Assembly: GCA_028274465.1 (NCBI GenBank)
Contig: CM051455.1
Location: forward strand, 70,600,985 to 70,664,984
Source: Plantago ovata
Taxonomy: Eukaryota; Streptophyta; Magnoliopsida; Lamiales; Plantaginaceae
DNA: 64,000 bases
Direction of reading: 5' to 3'
Part shown: positions 46,731-58,034 of the stretch, one piece after another
Layout: every line of letters begins with the position of its first letter
How positions within the stretch are numbered: the stretch's first letter is position 1
Made by a program: the position numbers and the translations under genes
The notes under the pieces: generated by a model
What the model saw: only the letters and a program-made list of their open reading frames with translations
Told to the model about the DNA's origin: nothing
Database searches by the model: none

Positions 46731-48210
46731 AACTCCCCAAACCGAACCTTTGCTTGTCCTAAAGCAACTAAGCTAGACTCTAATGCAAAAAGCAATGCAA
46801 GACACAAAATGGAGTCTCATGCCAAATAAAATGAACTAATCTACTGAATCTATCAGAAAACATATGAACAAAAACCATATAAATCAAAGCATGAATATAG
46901 GTTGAAGAATACCTCGATTGACTTATACACATCCACATAAGCACTTATGTCAAGACAAGATAGTCTCTCGTAACATTCTCTACCTGGACCTAGTCAGTGA
47001 CGACGTAATGAAGCATGCTAAGATACGAATGGTTGTCCCGTGCCTATGAAACTGAGGACTTACTGCTGTTCACCAAGTTTAAGACTTTCCCTCAAAGAGG
47101 TCGAACCAGTACTGGCTCTCATTAAACGAAGGAGGGTTCCCTATAAAAGATAACACTCCCCTATTCTACCCATCTCTCAAGCAAAATCTTAAGCTATTCA
47201 CCACTTCCTGAATTGCAGGGCGAGGGTGGTCTAGAACAGATGACACTCAAAAACAAAAGACAAAAAATAGAAAATTACAACACGATTACGAACATTACAA
47301 GAATTGGAAAATGAGACACAACACTTTGCTAAACTGCTATTTGGCTTTCTCTTTTTTTGGACCCTTTTTTGCTTTTTTGGGGTATTTTTCTTTTTTTTCT
47401 TTTTTTTCTTTTTTCCGGGAATTTTTCTTTCTTTTTTTTCGATTTTCTTTTTTTTCAGCCAGCAGTAGCATAACGAAAAAGAAACAAAATGACTCACACG
47501 ACTTCCCTAAACCTATTCGAAAGAATAGGTTGGAGTATAAAATTTACGGAAAAGGAAAAATAAGCTCACAATACGGAAACGAAAAATGAAAAACAAGTCT
47601 AATGATAGCGTAACCCCCTCCCCAAACCTATTCGGAAGAATAGGTTATATGCAAAGGATCACACAACCTCACACTACCTCCTTCCTAGGCATTTAGCAAT
47701 CTCAAAGCATGGTGAAGACCTGTTGCCTCTTAGTTACATAATTACTCGAGTAAACAACCATAAGACCCTAACATGCATCATCCTATTATAAAGGCCTTCG
47801 TGAACCGCAGTAGAGAAAACACCACTAAGTGATGTCGAGACTACCAAGCTTAACTAAGTGCAATACATACATGTGACAAGCCAAGCGAGAAAAACCTCAA
47901 ACAAATTCATAGGGATGAAGCATATGATTAATGGCATAGTTAGTTGATCTACCCAATAAAAAAGTTCAAAAAATTCGGCAATAAACTCCATATAAAACAT
48001 GCAAGACTATCCTAGGATGAATGCAGTAAATGCAACCTAAAAAACTAAGAAACCGGTAAACGTGCAAATGCAATTAAAAAACAAGATACCATACTCAACA
48101 TCACAAAGCCAAACAATACTTAACATCATGGTTCACATCCCATCCCCCTCATGAAACTTAAGCTAGTCCCTAGCAAAAGAGAATGAGTAAATAAAAAGTG
48201 ATACTAGATG
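46731..48210 (-). repeat. Array 3' non-coding region, unit 1
   Basis: 1480 bp with polypurine tract at the LTR edge, hairpins at 47510-47531 and 47625-47646, poly-pyrimidine tract near 47345-47455. No gene seen. Confidence 0.85.
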
Positions 48211-49392
48211 TTACCGAAGGGTTTGGCCTCGGTCGGTTGAGTATTCAAGAATGGACTCAAGAGTACCTCTCCACGGTGGCCACCATTCTCTTGGTCCGAT
48301 GTAGCAAAGAGACCTAGGAAGCTTCAAAGATCTCACCATGGTGAATGGACTGGTTTGCTTTGCAGGCATATCCAATAAGGACTTCATCAATAGGAGGACA
48401 TTCACTTTGACTTCATCGAGGTGCTTGTTTAGTGGTGACTCCTGTGTATCTTGCTTGTCAAGCTTTCCACCTCGGAGGAGTAGATTCACTTCTTTGTACT
48501 TAAGAACCTCAGTAGTAACGGAAGGAAGTGGCTTTGGATTGATGCGAATGTTTGCGAGTAAAGAAACAGGGGAGCAGGGGTCATCCAGCTCACTGGTCAT
48601 GGGAGGCGGTTCTCCCCCCATCCTGGGCGACTCGCCCCCCACCTCCAGGGGGGCGTCGCCTTCCAATCCTTTCTCCTCTTCAAGTTCTCGAACCTCTTCT
48701 ACTTCAGCATAATTCAACAAGCTGAATTCTTCCGTAAGATGCTTAGTTACTTCAACTTCTTCAACAACTTTTGCTATACGAATGTCATCTTCAACTTGAT
48801 CGGCATGTGCATCTTCCTGACTGATTTCTTCGGCTTCAAAATACTCCTCGGATGAGCTTCCTGCTTCACCTCGATCTACTTCCTTTGCGGTGATGTGAAT
48901 TGGTATGACCTCATCGGATTGTGTTGAACCTCTGGCGTACTTACGGAGGACTTCTTCTGCCTCGTCGACCGTACATTCTCCCAGACTGCCGCTCAACCGA
49001 TCCACTCTAAGTCGTTCCTCTTCACGAAGTCCACCAACGAAGCACCAAATCAACTCCCCATCTTCGAAATGGTGATGGGGGCACTCACGTTTATAAAGCT
49101 CAAAACGTTCGTAGGCGTCACAAAACTGCTCATACTCTCCTTGCTCGAAATATTGGATCTTATCACGTAAGGCAATTGTCTCATGATAGGGCATGAACCG
49201 CGCCAAGAACTCCTCTACTACTTGGCCCCAAGTTTTCAGCGATCCTGGTTCTAACCTTGCAATCCAACGCCTCGGCTCATACCCCATAGTAAAAGAAAAT
49301 AATTTCCTGCACAATTGGTCCTTAGTAAACCCTTCTGCTGGAATTCTTTCTATTTCCTTCTCATAGGATCGAATGAAACTCCATGGGTCCAT
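48211..49392 (-). CDS. Athila-like Gag-only protein, unit 1
   Basis: Frame of 393 codons that looks whole. Residues about 1-160 carry the Ty3/Gypsy gag core in order: MDPWSFIRSYEKEIERIP, GYEPRRWIARLEPGSLKTW, EEFLARFMPYHETIALRDKI, YKRECPHHHFEDGELIWCFV. The rest is different from ordinary Gag: a strongly acidic stretch (about 165-265), then a Leu/Val/Lys-rich tail ending in WWPPWRGTLESILEYST. No zinc knuckle, protease or Pol motif is present, and the 3' non-coding region follows at once. In an autonomous relative protease and Pol would follow, so this protein, if made, would act with enzymes supplied in trans. The methionine is the first in a well-conserved frame next to the leader. Confidence 0.75.
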   Translation of the reverse strand: MDPWSFIRSYEKEIERIPAEGFTKDQLCRKLFSFTMGYEPRRWIARLEPGSLKTWGQVVEEFLARFMPYHETIALRDKIQYFEQGEYEQFCDAYERFELYKRECPHHHFEDGELIWCFVGGLREEERLRVDRLSGSLGECTVDEAEEVLRKYARGSTQSDEVIPIHITAKEVDRGEAGSSSEEYFEAEEISQEDAHADQVEDDIRIAKVVEEVEVTKHLTEEFSLLNYAEVEEVRELEEEKGLEGDAPLEVGGESPRMGGEPPPMTSELDDPCSPVSLLANIRINPKPLPSVTTEVLKYKEVNLLLRGGKLDKQDTQESPLNKHLDEVKVNVLLLMKSLLDMPAKQTSPFTMVRSLKLPRSLCYIGPREWWPPWRGTLESILEYSTDRGQTLR

Positions 49393-49420
49393 CCCTACTC
49401 CATCTTCGTACCTTGGTAAG

Positions 49421-50808
49421 TGATGAACGTATTTTTGACGCGTTCATCTTGTCTTTTTTACCTTCTTTTGCTATCTTTTAAGCTTGTTTTTTGGTTAGTT
49501 TTGTAGAATAGTGTCACGTTTATTGTTTTCTGCATCTTCAGGCACTTAGGTACGAAATGGCGTTTTTGGAGCTAAAAACGAGCTTTTTTGATAGAAAATG
49601 GCCCCGTTGAAGTTCCTTGATCTCCACGGCTTGTTCGTGAGTGTTTGAGCATCAATAAGCATTGAGAAGGATGAGTCCAAGGCACCCGAGGGCCGTACGA
49701 GGGCAAAAAGATTGAGTTTGAAGACAAAAATTTGCCCAGTAGCCAAGCTAAGCGCCTGGAATAGTGAAGCGCTCCGCTTCATTTGTCCAGGAGCTTTGGC
49801 ACGGCAGCCAAGCGGAGCGCTTGGAGGGCCCAAGCGCTCCGCTTGGCCTCTCCAAGCGGTCCGCTTGGCAGCGGTTACGTTTTCGGATTTTCTTTCTTAC
49901 ATCTGATCTTCAGTTACTTTTTTGGGGACTTTTGAACAGTAGCTTCGTTTTGGAGAGCTCCTAAGCCCCAAAATTCAGAGAAAACTCAGATTACATTGTA
50001 TTTTAGATTGGATTAAAGGTTTTGGCATAGGATTACATCCATTGTTTCATCTACGGAGAGGTTTTCATCAATACCCACCGATTAGTGACGGCTTGGTGGT
50101 AACATTGTATCATTATCTCTTGTCTAGTAGTTTGATTTGATGTATTCTATTTACAATTCATATGATTTGATGTCTATGTTGATGAATATGAGTAGCTAAA
50201 TCCTTTGTGTTGGTGGTAGAATGTAAAATATGCATGCTATGGGTTATGTTTATACTTACATGAGATTGCGATTCAATCTTGCTGCAAATTCCTTCATATG
50301 ATTCTTAGTTGCCTATAAAATATATTTGAATTGAGTATAGTGACAAACTCTTGGTCAATGAAAGCTATAGGATTGTATGTTAGAGATTTGCAGCATGCTA
50401 GATAAATGGTGTTAGTGACAAGCACCTCTAAAGTATTGATAGTGGTCTTTTATGATTTGTGTCTTGAAAGTTACCCAGACGAGTTGCTTAGCAGACTTGA
50501 TCGAAGGTTTTACGCACTGAACTTGTGAGCATATTCGTAACCCATGCATGTGTATTTGATTTCTACCACCAACCGTTTTCCAAACTTGATTACAACAATC
50601 TGATTTCTCGTTGCTTTGTTCTAAGAAAACAATTCGATAAACACTTGAACTCGTTGTCTGAAATAACTAGCAAAAACCACAAACAAAGCCACGTTAGGTC
50701 CCGAGAGAACGACACTCGGGGAAAACTTGCCATTGCACTCTAGTTTGTGTAGTCATAAGTGTTCTTTGGTTTTTAAACAAATTTAATTGGTGAAAAATGA
50801 CCTCATCA
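49421..50808 (+). repeat. Solo LTR C1 inside unit 1
   Basis: 1388 bp, TGATGAACG to CCTCATCA, with perfect target duplication GTAAG at 49416-49420 and 50809-50813. A cluster of CCAAGCG-type palindromes lies near 49795-49875. It splits the leader just upstream of the gag start. Confidence 0.92.
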
Positions 50809-51203
50809 GTAAGTACCTCACCTTGGACTCCGTCACCTCATACCTCCTTAACTCATCTTCCAGGTATACGGAAAATCCTCTCCTCACCTGCGAGTATTGG
50901 GGTGTCATGCGAGCGCGCATGGACATCATATTTGTATTTCTGTAGTAAGAGCAACTCAAAATTAAAAATTAGTTCTATTAGCGTAATCAAACACAATATC
51001 ACCAAAAACTCCGAGAGCACAAACACGCAAGGTAACCAAGATCAGATTAGATTAATTTACTGAAGAAGATAGGAGGAATGAAATAGGGAAAGAAGCTGAA
51101 ATTTTTGAGAGACAATCCAATAGCTGTTCTGGGGGTTGAATGCTGAAATTATAAACAAATTAAACAGAAAAAAGGAGTATAGTCCCCGGCAGCGGCACCA
51201 ATT
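50809..51203 (-). promoter_or_regulatory. Leader and tRNA-Asp-like primer site, unit 1
   Basis: Minus-strand TGGTGCCGCTGCCGGGGA (51200 down to 51183) lies three bases inside the LTR, close to the TGGCGCCGTTGCCGGGGA site of the plus-strand element, which fits plant tRNA-Asp. The rest of the leader has no recognised gene. Confidence 0.8.
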
Positions 51204-52416
51204 TGATGAACGCGGGTTTGTCGGGTCCCGATTCAGCAAATAAATTTGTTATTATGCCAAAGGCAATCCACAACTACAACGAAAACCGTAGTGTAGCAGT
51301 AGAATGACTCGAGTGTCGTTTTCTCAGGACTATAACTAGTTTTATCTATTTAACTAGAGAATATAAAAACAGCAGACGTAATAGCAAAGGTTTTCCTAAC
51401 AGATAATGGAGATTGGTGATAGTATGATCCTTCAAAGCATAACGGGTCGATAATCATGCGTAAATTCCTCGGTCTTGCATGGAGATCTTTGATCAATCTA
51501 ATGTCCTGTTGCAATTATTAAACACTACGAAGATAAAGGTACTGACAAGTCAAGCTCTATTGTCCAATTGTGTTCCGTAATTATTCAACACTACGAAGAT
51601 AAACATGCGCATAGGTCGACGAGGGTCCAATTGTGCATAATAATTAATACAACATACGAGAATTTAGGCTGAGCCTGATCAACGAAATAAAGCAATAACA
51701 CGGAGTACAATGCGCGATATAGCCATTAGCATGATTATCTTCCCTTCGCTAAGAAATCATAGAAGAAAACATGTTTAAAGATATAAAAAAATAAGTAGAA
51801 TAAACTGTAAGATACAATGTTACCGAAGGTTGTCAATCTCCGAAGAATTACGATCCTACAAGCTCCAATCTTCTATGAAAAAGTGTCCCCTAAGCTACGA
51901 ACCCCCAGAACAGACTCTGGGAAGTCCCTACCTAAAACTACAGAGAAAGGTGAGAAAGTTGGTCTGGAAAAGTATGAATTTCAGAGAAAATATGAGCAAC
52001 TATATATAGGCTACGAATAAGTGTGGGGCGGTTCGCCCCACACACCGGGCGGTTCGCCCAGGAGTATTTTTCGCGGAATTCCGCATTTTCGACGCGTTTT
52101 TGGATTTCTTCCCCTTTTCGGACTAGGTTTCTGTCTTCTAGTGGCCTTCTAACCTCCAGATTCGACCCCTAGACTCCAAATCCTATCCGGAAACCTTCAG
52201 ATACTCCAAATAGGCTTCTGGAACACTAATTCCTTGTCAACTTCAATATAATTGCCTGGAAATCCTCGATTTTCAACCAAAACCTGTAAAATAAAAACTA
52301 AAGGGAAACTTGACACTATTCAAATAAAATGCACTAAAATATAGCTAAATTAACATAGAGGATAGCTAAAATAGGTGAAAAAGACTCAAATGAAAGTGTA
52401 AAATACACATTCATCA
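51204..52416 (-). repeat. Array LTR B2
   Basis: 1213 bp complete LTR: primer site on one side, polypurine tract on the other. Palindromes near 52023-52062 and TATA-like CTATATATAG at 52000-52009. Confidence 0.9.
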
Positions 52417-53813
52417 AACTCCCCAAACCGAACCTTTGCTTGTCCTAAAGCAACTAAGCTAGACTCTAATGCAAAAAGCAATGCAAGACACAAAATGGAG
52501 TCTCATGCCAAATAAAATGAACTAATCTACTGAATCTATCAGAAAACATATGAACAAAAACCATATAAATCAAAGCATGAATATAGGTTGAAGAATACCT
52601 CGATTGACTTATACACATCCACATAAGCACTTATGTCAAGACAAGATAGTCTCTCGTAACATTCTCTACCTGGACCTAGTCAGTAACGACGTAATGAAGC
52701 ATGCTAAGATACGAATGGTTGTCCCGTGCCTATGAAACTGAGGACTTACTGTTGTTCACCAAGTTTAAGACTTTCCCTCAAAGAGGTCGAACCAGTACTG
52801 GCTCTCATTAAACGAAGGAGGGTTCCCTATAAAAGATAACACTCCCTATTCTACCCATCTCTCAAGCAAACTCTTAAGCTATTCACCACTTCCTGAATTG
52901 CAGGGCGAGGGTGGTCTAGAACAGATGACACTCAAAACAAAAGACAAAAAATAGAAAATTACAACACGATTACGAACATTACAAGAATTGGAAAATGAGA
53001 CACAACACTTTGCTAAACTGCTATTTGGATTTTTCTTTTTTTTCGATTTTCTTTTTTTTCAGCCAGCAGTAGCATAACGAAAAAGAAACAAAATGACTCA
53101 CACGACTTCCCCAAACCTATTCGAAAGAATAGGTTGGAGTATAAAATTTACGGAAAAGGAAAAATAAGCTCACAATACGGAAACGAAAAATGAAAAACAA
53201 CTCTAATGATAGCGTAACCCCCTCCCCAAACCTATTCGGAAGAATAGGTTATATGCAAAGGATCACACAACCTCATACTACCTCCTTCCTAGGCATTTAG
53301 CAATCTCAAAGCATGGTGAAGACCTGTTGCCTCTTAGTTACATAATTACTCGAGAAAACAACCATAAGACCCTAACATGCATCATCCTATTATAAAGGCC
53401 TTCGTGAACCGCAGTAGAGAAAACACCACTAAGTGATGTCGAGACTACCAAGCTTAACTAACTGCAATACATACATGTGACAAGCCAAGCGAGAAAAACC
53501 TCAAACAAATTCATAGGGATGAAGCATATGATTAAGGCATAGTTAGTTGATCTACCCAATAAAAAAGTTCAAAAAATTTGGCAATAAACTCCATATAAAA
53601 CATGCAAGACTATCCTAGGATGAATGCAGTAAATGCAACCTAAAAAACTAAGAAACCGGTAAACGTGCAAATGCAATTAAAATACAAGATACCATACTCA
53701 ACATCACAAAGCCAAACAATACTTAACATCATGGTTCACATCCCATCCCCCTCATGAAACTTAAGCTAGTCCCTAGCAAAAGAGAATGAGTAAATAAAAA
53801 GTGATACTAGATG
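52417..53813 (-). repeat. Array 3' non-coding region, unit 2
   Basis: As unit 1 but about 80 bp shorter, the difference lying in the poly-pyrimidine tract. Hairpins at 53114-53135 and 53229-53250. Confidence 0.85.
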
Positions 53814-54995
53814 TTACCGAAGGGTTTGGCCTCGGTCGGTTGAGTATTCAAGAATGGACTCAAGAGTACGTCTCCACGGTGGCCACCATTCTCTTGGTCC
53901 GATGTAGCAAAGAGACCTAGGAAGCTTCAAAGATCTCACCATGGTGAATGGACTGATTTGCTTTGCAGGCATATCCAATAAGGACTTCATCAATAGGAGG
54001 ACATTCACTTTGACTTCATCGAGGTGCTTGTTTAGTGGTGACTCCTGTGTATCTTGCTTGTCAAGCTTTCCACCTCGGAGGAGTAGATTCACTTCTTTGT
54101 ACTTAAGAACCTCAGTAGTAACGGAAGGAAGTGGCTTTGGATTGATGCGAATGTTTGCGAGTAAAGAAACAGGGGAGCAGGGGTCATCCAGCTCACTGGT
54201 CATGGGAGGCGGTTCTCCCCCCATCCTGGGCGACTCGCCCCCCACCTCCAGGGGGGCGTCGCCTTCCAATCCTTTCTCCTCTTCAAGTTCTCGAACCTCT
54301 TCTACTTCAGCATAATTCAACAAGCTGAATTCTTCCGTAAGATGCTCAGTTACTTCAACTTCTTCAACAACTTTTGCTATACGAATGTCATCTTCAACTT
54401 GATCGGCATGTGCATCTTCCTGACTGATTTCTTCGGCTTCAAAATACTCCTCGGATGAGCTTCCTGCTTCACCTCGATCTACTTCCTTTGCGGTGATGTG
54501 AATTGGTATGACCTCATCGGATTGTGTTGAACCTCTGGCGTACTTACGGAGGACTTCTTCTGCCTCGTCGACCGTACATTCTCCCAGACTGCCGCTCAAC
54601 CGATCCACTCTAAGTCGTTCCTCTTCACGAAGTCCACCAACGAAGCACCAAATCAACTCCCCATCTTCGAAATGGTGATGGGGGCACTCACGTTTATAAA
54701 GCTCAAAACGTTCGTAGGCGTCACAAAACTGCTCATACTCTCCTTGCTCGAAATATTGGATCTTATCACGTAAGGCAATTGTCTCATGATAGGGCATGAA
54801 CCGCGCCAAGAACTCCTCTACTACTTGGCCCCAAGTTTTCAGCGATCCTGGTTCTAACCTTGCAATCCAACGCCTCGGCTCATACCCCATAGTAAAAGAA
54901 AATAATTTCCTGCACAATTGGTCCTTAGTAAACCCTTCTGCTGGAATTCTTTCTATTTCCTTCTCATAGGATCGAATGAAACTCCATGGGTCCAT
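53814..54995 (-). CDS. Athila-like Gag-only protein, unit 2
   Basis: Same 393-codon frame and architecture as 48211-49392, differing at three residues by eye (one Glu for Lys, one Ile for Thr, one Arg for Gly), all from single-base changes. Looks whole. Same position between leader and 3' region. Confidence 0.75.
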   Translation of the reverse strand: MDPWSFIRSYEKEIERIPAEGFTKDQLCRKLFSFTMGYEPRRWIARLEPGSLKTWGQVVEEFLARFMPYHETIALRDKIQYFEQGEYEQFCDAYERFELYKRECPHHHFEDGELIWCFVGGLREEERLRVDRLSGSLGECTVDEAEEVLRKYARGSTQSDEVIPIHITAKEVDRGEAGSSSEEYFEAEEISQEDAHADQVEDDIRIAKVVEEVEVTEHLTEEFSLLNYAEVEEVRELEEEKGLEGDAPLEVGGESPRMGGEPPPMTSELDDPCSPVSLLANIRINPKPLPSVTTEVLKYKEVNLLLRGGKLDKQDTQESPLNKHLDEVKVNVLLLMKSLLDMPAKQISPFTMVRSLKLPRSLCYIGPREWWPPWRRTLESILEYSTDRGQTLR

Positions 54996-55023
54996 CCCTA
55001 CTCCATCTTCGTACCTTGGTAAG

Positions 55024-56426
55024 TGATGAACGTATTTTTGACGCGTTCATCTTGTCTTTTTTACCTTCTTTTGCTATCTTTTAAGCTTGTTTTTTGGTTA
55101 GTTTTGTAGAATAGTGTCACGTTTATTGTTTTCTGCATCTTCAGGCACTTAGGTACGAAATGGCGTTTTTGGAGCTAAAAACGAGCTTTTTTGATAGAAA
55201 ATGGTCCCGTTGAAGTTCCTTGATCTCCACGGCTTGTTCGTGAGTGTTTGAGCATCAAGAAGCATTGAGAAGGATGAGTCCAAGGCACCCGAGGGCCGTA
55301 CGAGGGCAAAAAGATTGAGTTTGAAGACAAAAATTTGCCCAGGAGCCAAGCTAAGCGTCTGGAATAGTGAAGCGCTCCGCTTCATTTTCCAGGAGCTTTG
55401 GCACAGCAGCCAAGCGGAGCGCTTGGAGGGCCAAAGCGCTTCGCTTGCCAAGCGCTCCGCTTGGCCTCTCCAAGCGGTCCGCTTGGCAGCGGTTACGTTT
55501 TCGGATTTTCCTTCTTAGATCTGATCTTCAGTTACTTTTTTGGGGAGTTTTGAACAGTAGCTTCGTTTTGGAGAGCTCCTAAGCCCCAAAACTCAGAGAA
55601 AACTCAGATTACATTGTATTTTAGATTGGATTAAAGGTTTTGGCATAGGATTACATCATTTGTTTCATCTACGGAGAGGTTTTCATCAATACCCACCGAT
55701 TAGTGACGGCTTGGTGGTAACATTGTATCATTATCTCTTGTCTAGTAGTTTGATTTGATGTATTCTATTTACAATTCATATGATTCGATGTCTATGTTGA
55801 TGAATATGAGTAGCTATATCCTTTTTGTTGGTGGTAGAATGTAGAATATGCATGCTATGGGTTATGTTTATGCTTACATGAGATTGTGATTCAATCTTGC
55901 TGCAAATTCCTTCATATGATTCTTAGTTTCCTATAAAATATATTTGAATTCAGTATAGTGACAAACTCTTGGTCAATGAAAGCTATAGGATTGTATGTTA
56001 GAGATTTGCAGCATGCTAGATAAATGGTGTTAGTGACAAGCACCTCTAAAGTATTGATAGTGGTCTTTTATGATTTGTGTCTTGAAAGTTACCTAGACGA
56101 GTTGCTTAGCAGACTTGATCGAAGGTTTTACGCACTGAACTTGTGAGCATATTCGTAACCCATGCATGTGTATTTGATTTCTACCACCAACCGTTTTCCA
56201 AACTTGATTACAACAATCTGATTTCCCGTTGCTTTGTTCTAAGAAAACAATTCGATAAACACTTGAACTCGTTTTCTGAAATAACTAGCAAAAACTACAA
56301 ACAAAGCCACGTTAGGTCCCGAGAGAACGACACTCGGGGAAAACTTGCCATTGCACTATAGTTTGTGTAGTCATAAGTGTTCTTTGGTTTTTAAACAAAT
56401 TTAATTGGTGAAAAACGACATCATCA
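55024..56426 (+). repeat. Solo LTR C2 inside unit 2
   Basis: 1403 bp with target duplication GTAAG at 55019-55023 and 56427-56431, the same insertion point as C1. One additional CCAAGCG-type palindrome compared with C1 (cluster about 55408-55490). Confidence 0.92.
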
Positions 56427-56821
56427 GTAAGTACCTCACCTTGGACTCCGTCACCTCATACCTCCTTAACTCATCTTCTAGGTATACGGAAGATCCTCTC
56501 CTCACCTGCGAGTATTGGGGTGTCATGCGAGCGCGCATGGACATCATATTTGTATTTCTGTAGTAAGAGCAACTCAAAACTAAAAATTAGTTCTATTAGC
56601 GTAATCAAACACAATATCACCAAAAATTCCGAGAGCACAAACGCGCAAGGTAACCAAGATCAGATTAGATTAATTTACTGAAGAAGATAGGAGGAATGAA
56701 ATAGGGTAAGAAGCTGAAATTTTTGAGAGACAATCCAATAGCTGTTCTGGGGGTTGAATGCTGAAATTATAAACAAATTAAACAGAAAAAAGGAGTATAG
56801 TCCCCGGCAGCGGCACCAATT
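56427..56821 (-). promoter_or_regulatory. Leader and tRNA-Asp-like primer site, unit 2
   Basis: Primer site TGGTGCCGCTGCCGGGGA on the minus strand at 56818 down to 56801, three bases from LTR B3. No gene in the remainder. Confidence 0.8.
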
Positions 56822-58034
56822 TGATGAACGCGGGTTTGTCGGGTCCCGATTCAGCAAACAAATTTGTTATTATGCCAAAGGCAATCCACAACTACAACGA
56901 AAATCGTAGTGTAGCAGTAGAATGACTCGAGTGTCGTTTTCTCAGGACTATAACTAGTTTTATCTATTTAACTAGAGAATATAAAAACAGCAGACGTAAT
57001 AGCAAAGGTTTTCCTAACAGATAATGGAGATTGGTGATAGTATGATCCTTCAAAGTATAACGGGTCGATAATCATGCGTAAATTCCTCGGTCTTGCATGG
57101 AGATCTTTGATCAATCTAATGTCCTGTTGCAATTATTAAACACTACGAAGATAAAGGTACTGACAAGTCAAGCTCTATTGTCCAATTGTGTTCCGTAATT
57201 ATTCAACACTACGAAGATTAACATGCGCATAGGTCGACGAGGGTCCAATTGTGCATAATAATTAATACAACATACGAGAATTTAGGCTGAGCCTGATCAA
57301 CGAAATAAAGCAATAACACGGAGTACAATGCGCGATATAGCCATTAGCATGATTATCTTCCCTTCGCTAAGAAATCATAGAAGAAAACATGTTGAAAGAT
57401 ATAAAAAAATAAGTAGAATAAACTGTAAGATACAATGTTACCGAAGGTTGTCAATCTCCGAAGAATTGCGATCCTACAAGCTCCAATCTGCTATGAAAAA
57501 GTGTCCCCTAAGCTACGAACCCCCAAAACAGACTCTGGGAAGTCCCTACCTAAAACTACAGAGAAAGGTGAGAAAGTTGGTCTGGAAAAGTATGAATTTC
57601 AGAGAAAATATGAGCAACTATATATAGGCTACGAATAAGTGTGGGGCGGTTCGCCCCACACACCGGGCGGTTCGCCCAGGAGTATTTTTCGCGGAATTCC
57701 ACATTTTCGACGCGTTTTTGGATTTCTTCCCTTTTTCGGACTCGGTTTCTGACTTCTAGTGGCCTTCTAACCTCCAGATTCGACCCCTAGACTCCAAATC
57801 CTATCCGGAAACCTTCAGATACTCCAAATAGGCTTCTGGAACACCAATTCCTTGTCAACTTCAATATAATTGCCCGGAAATCCTCGATTTTCAACCAAAA
57901 CCTGTAAAATAAAAACTAAAGGGAAACTTGGCACTATTCTAATAAAATGCACTAAAATATAGCTAAATTAACATAGAGGATAGCTAAAATAGGTGAAAAA
58001 GACTCAAATGAAAGTGTAAAATACACATTCATCA
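56822..58034 (-). repeat. Array LTR B3
   Basis: 1213 bp, nearly identical to B2. Palindromes near 57641-57680, TATA-like CTATATATAG at 57618-57627. Confidence 0.9.

Noticed and set aside
48338-48712. 124-codon plus-strand frame repeated in all three array units
   Set aside because: Conserved only because it is the antisense of the Gag tail; Ser-rich text mirrors the acidic codons.
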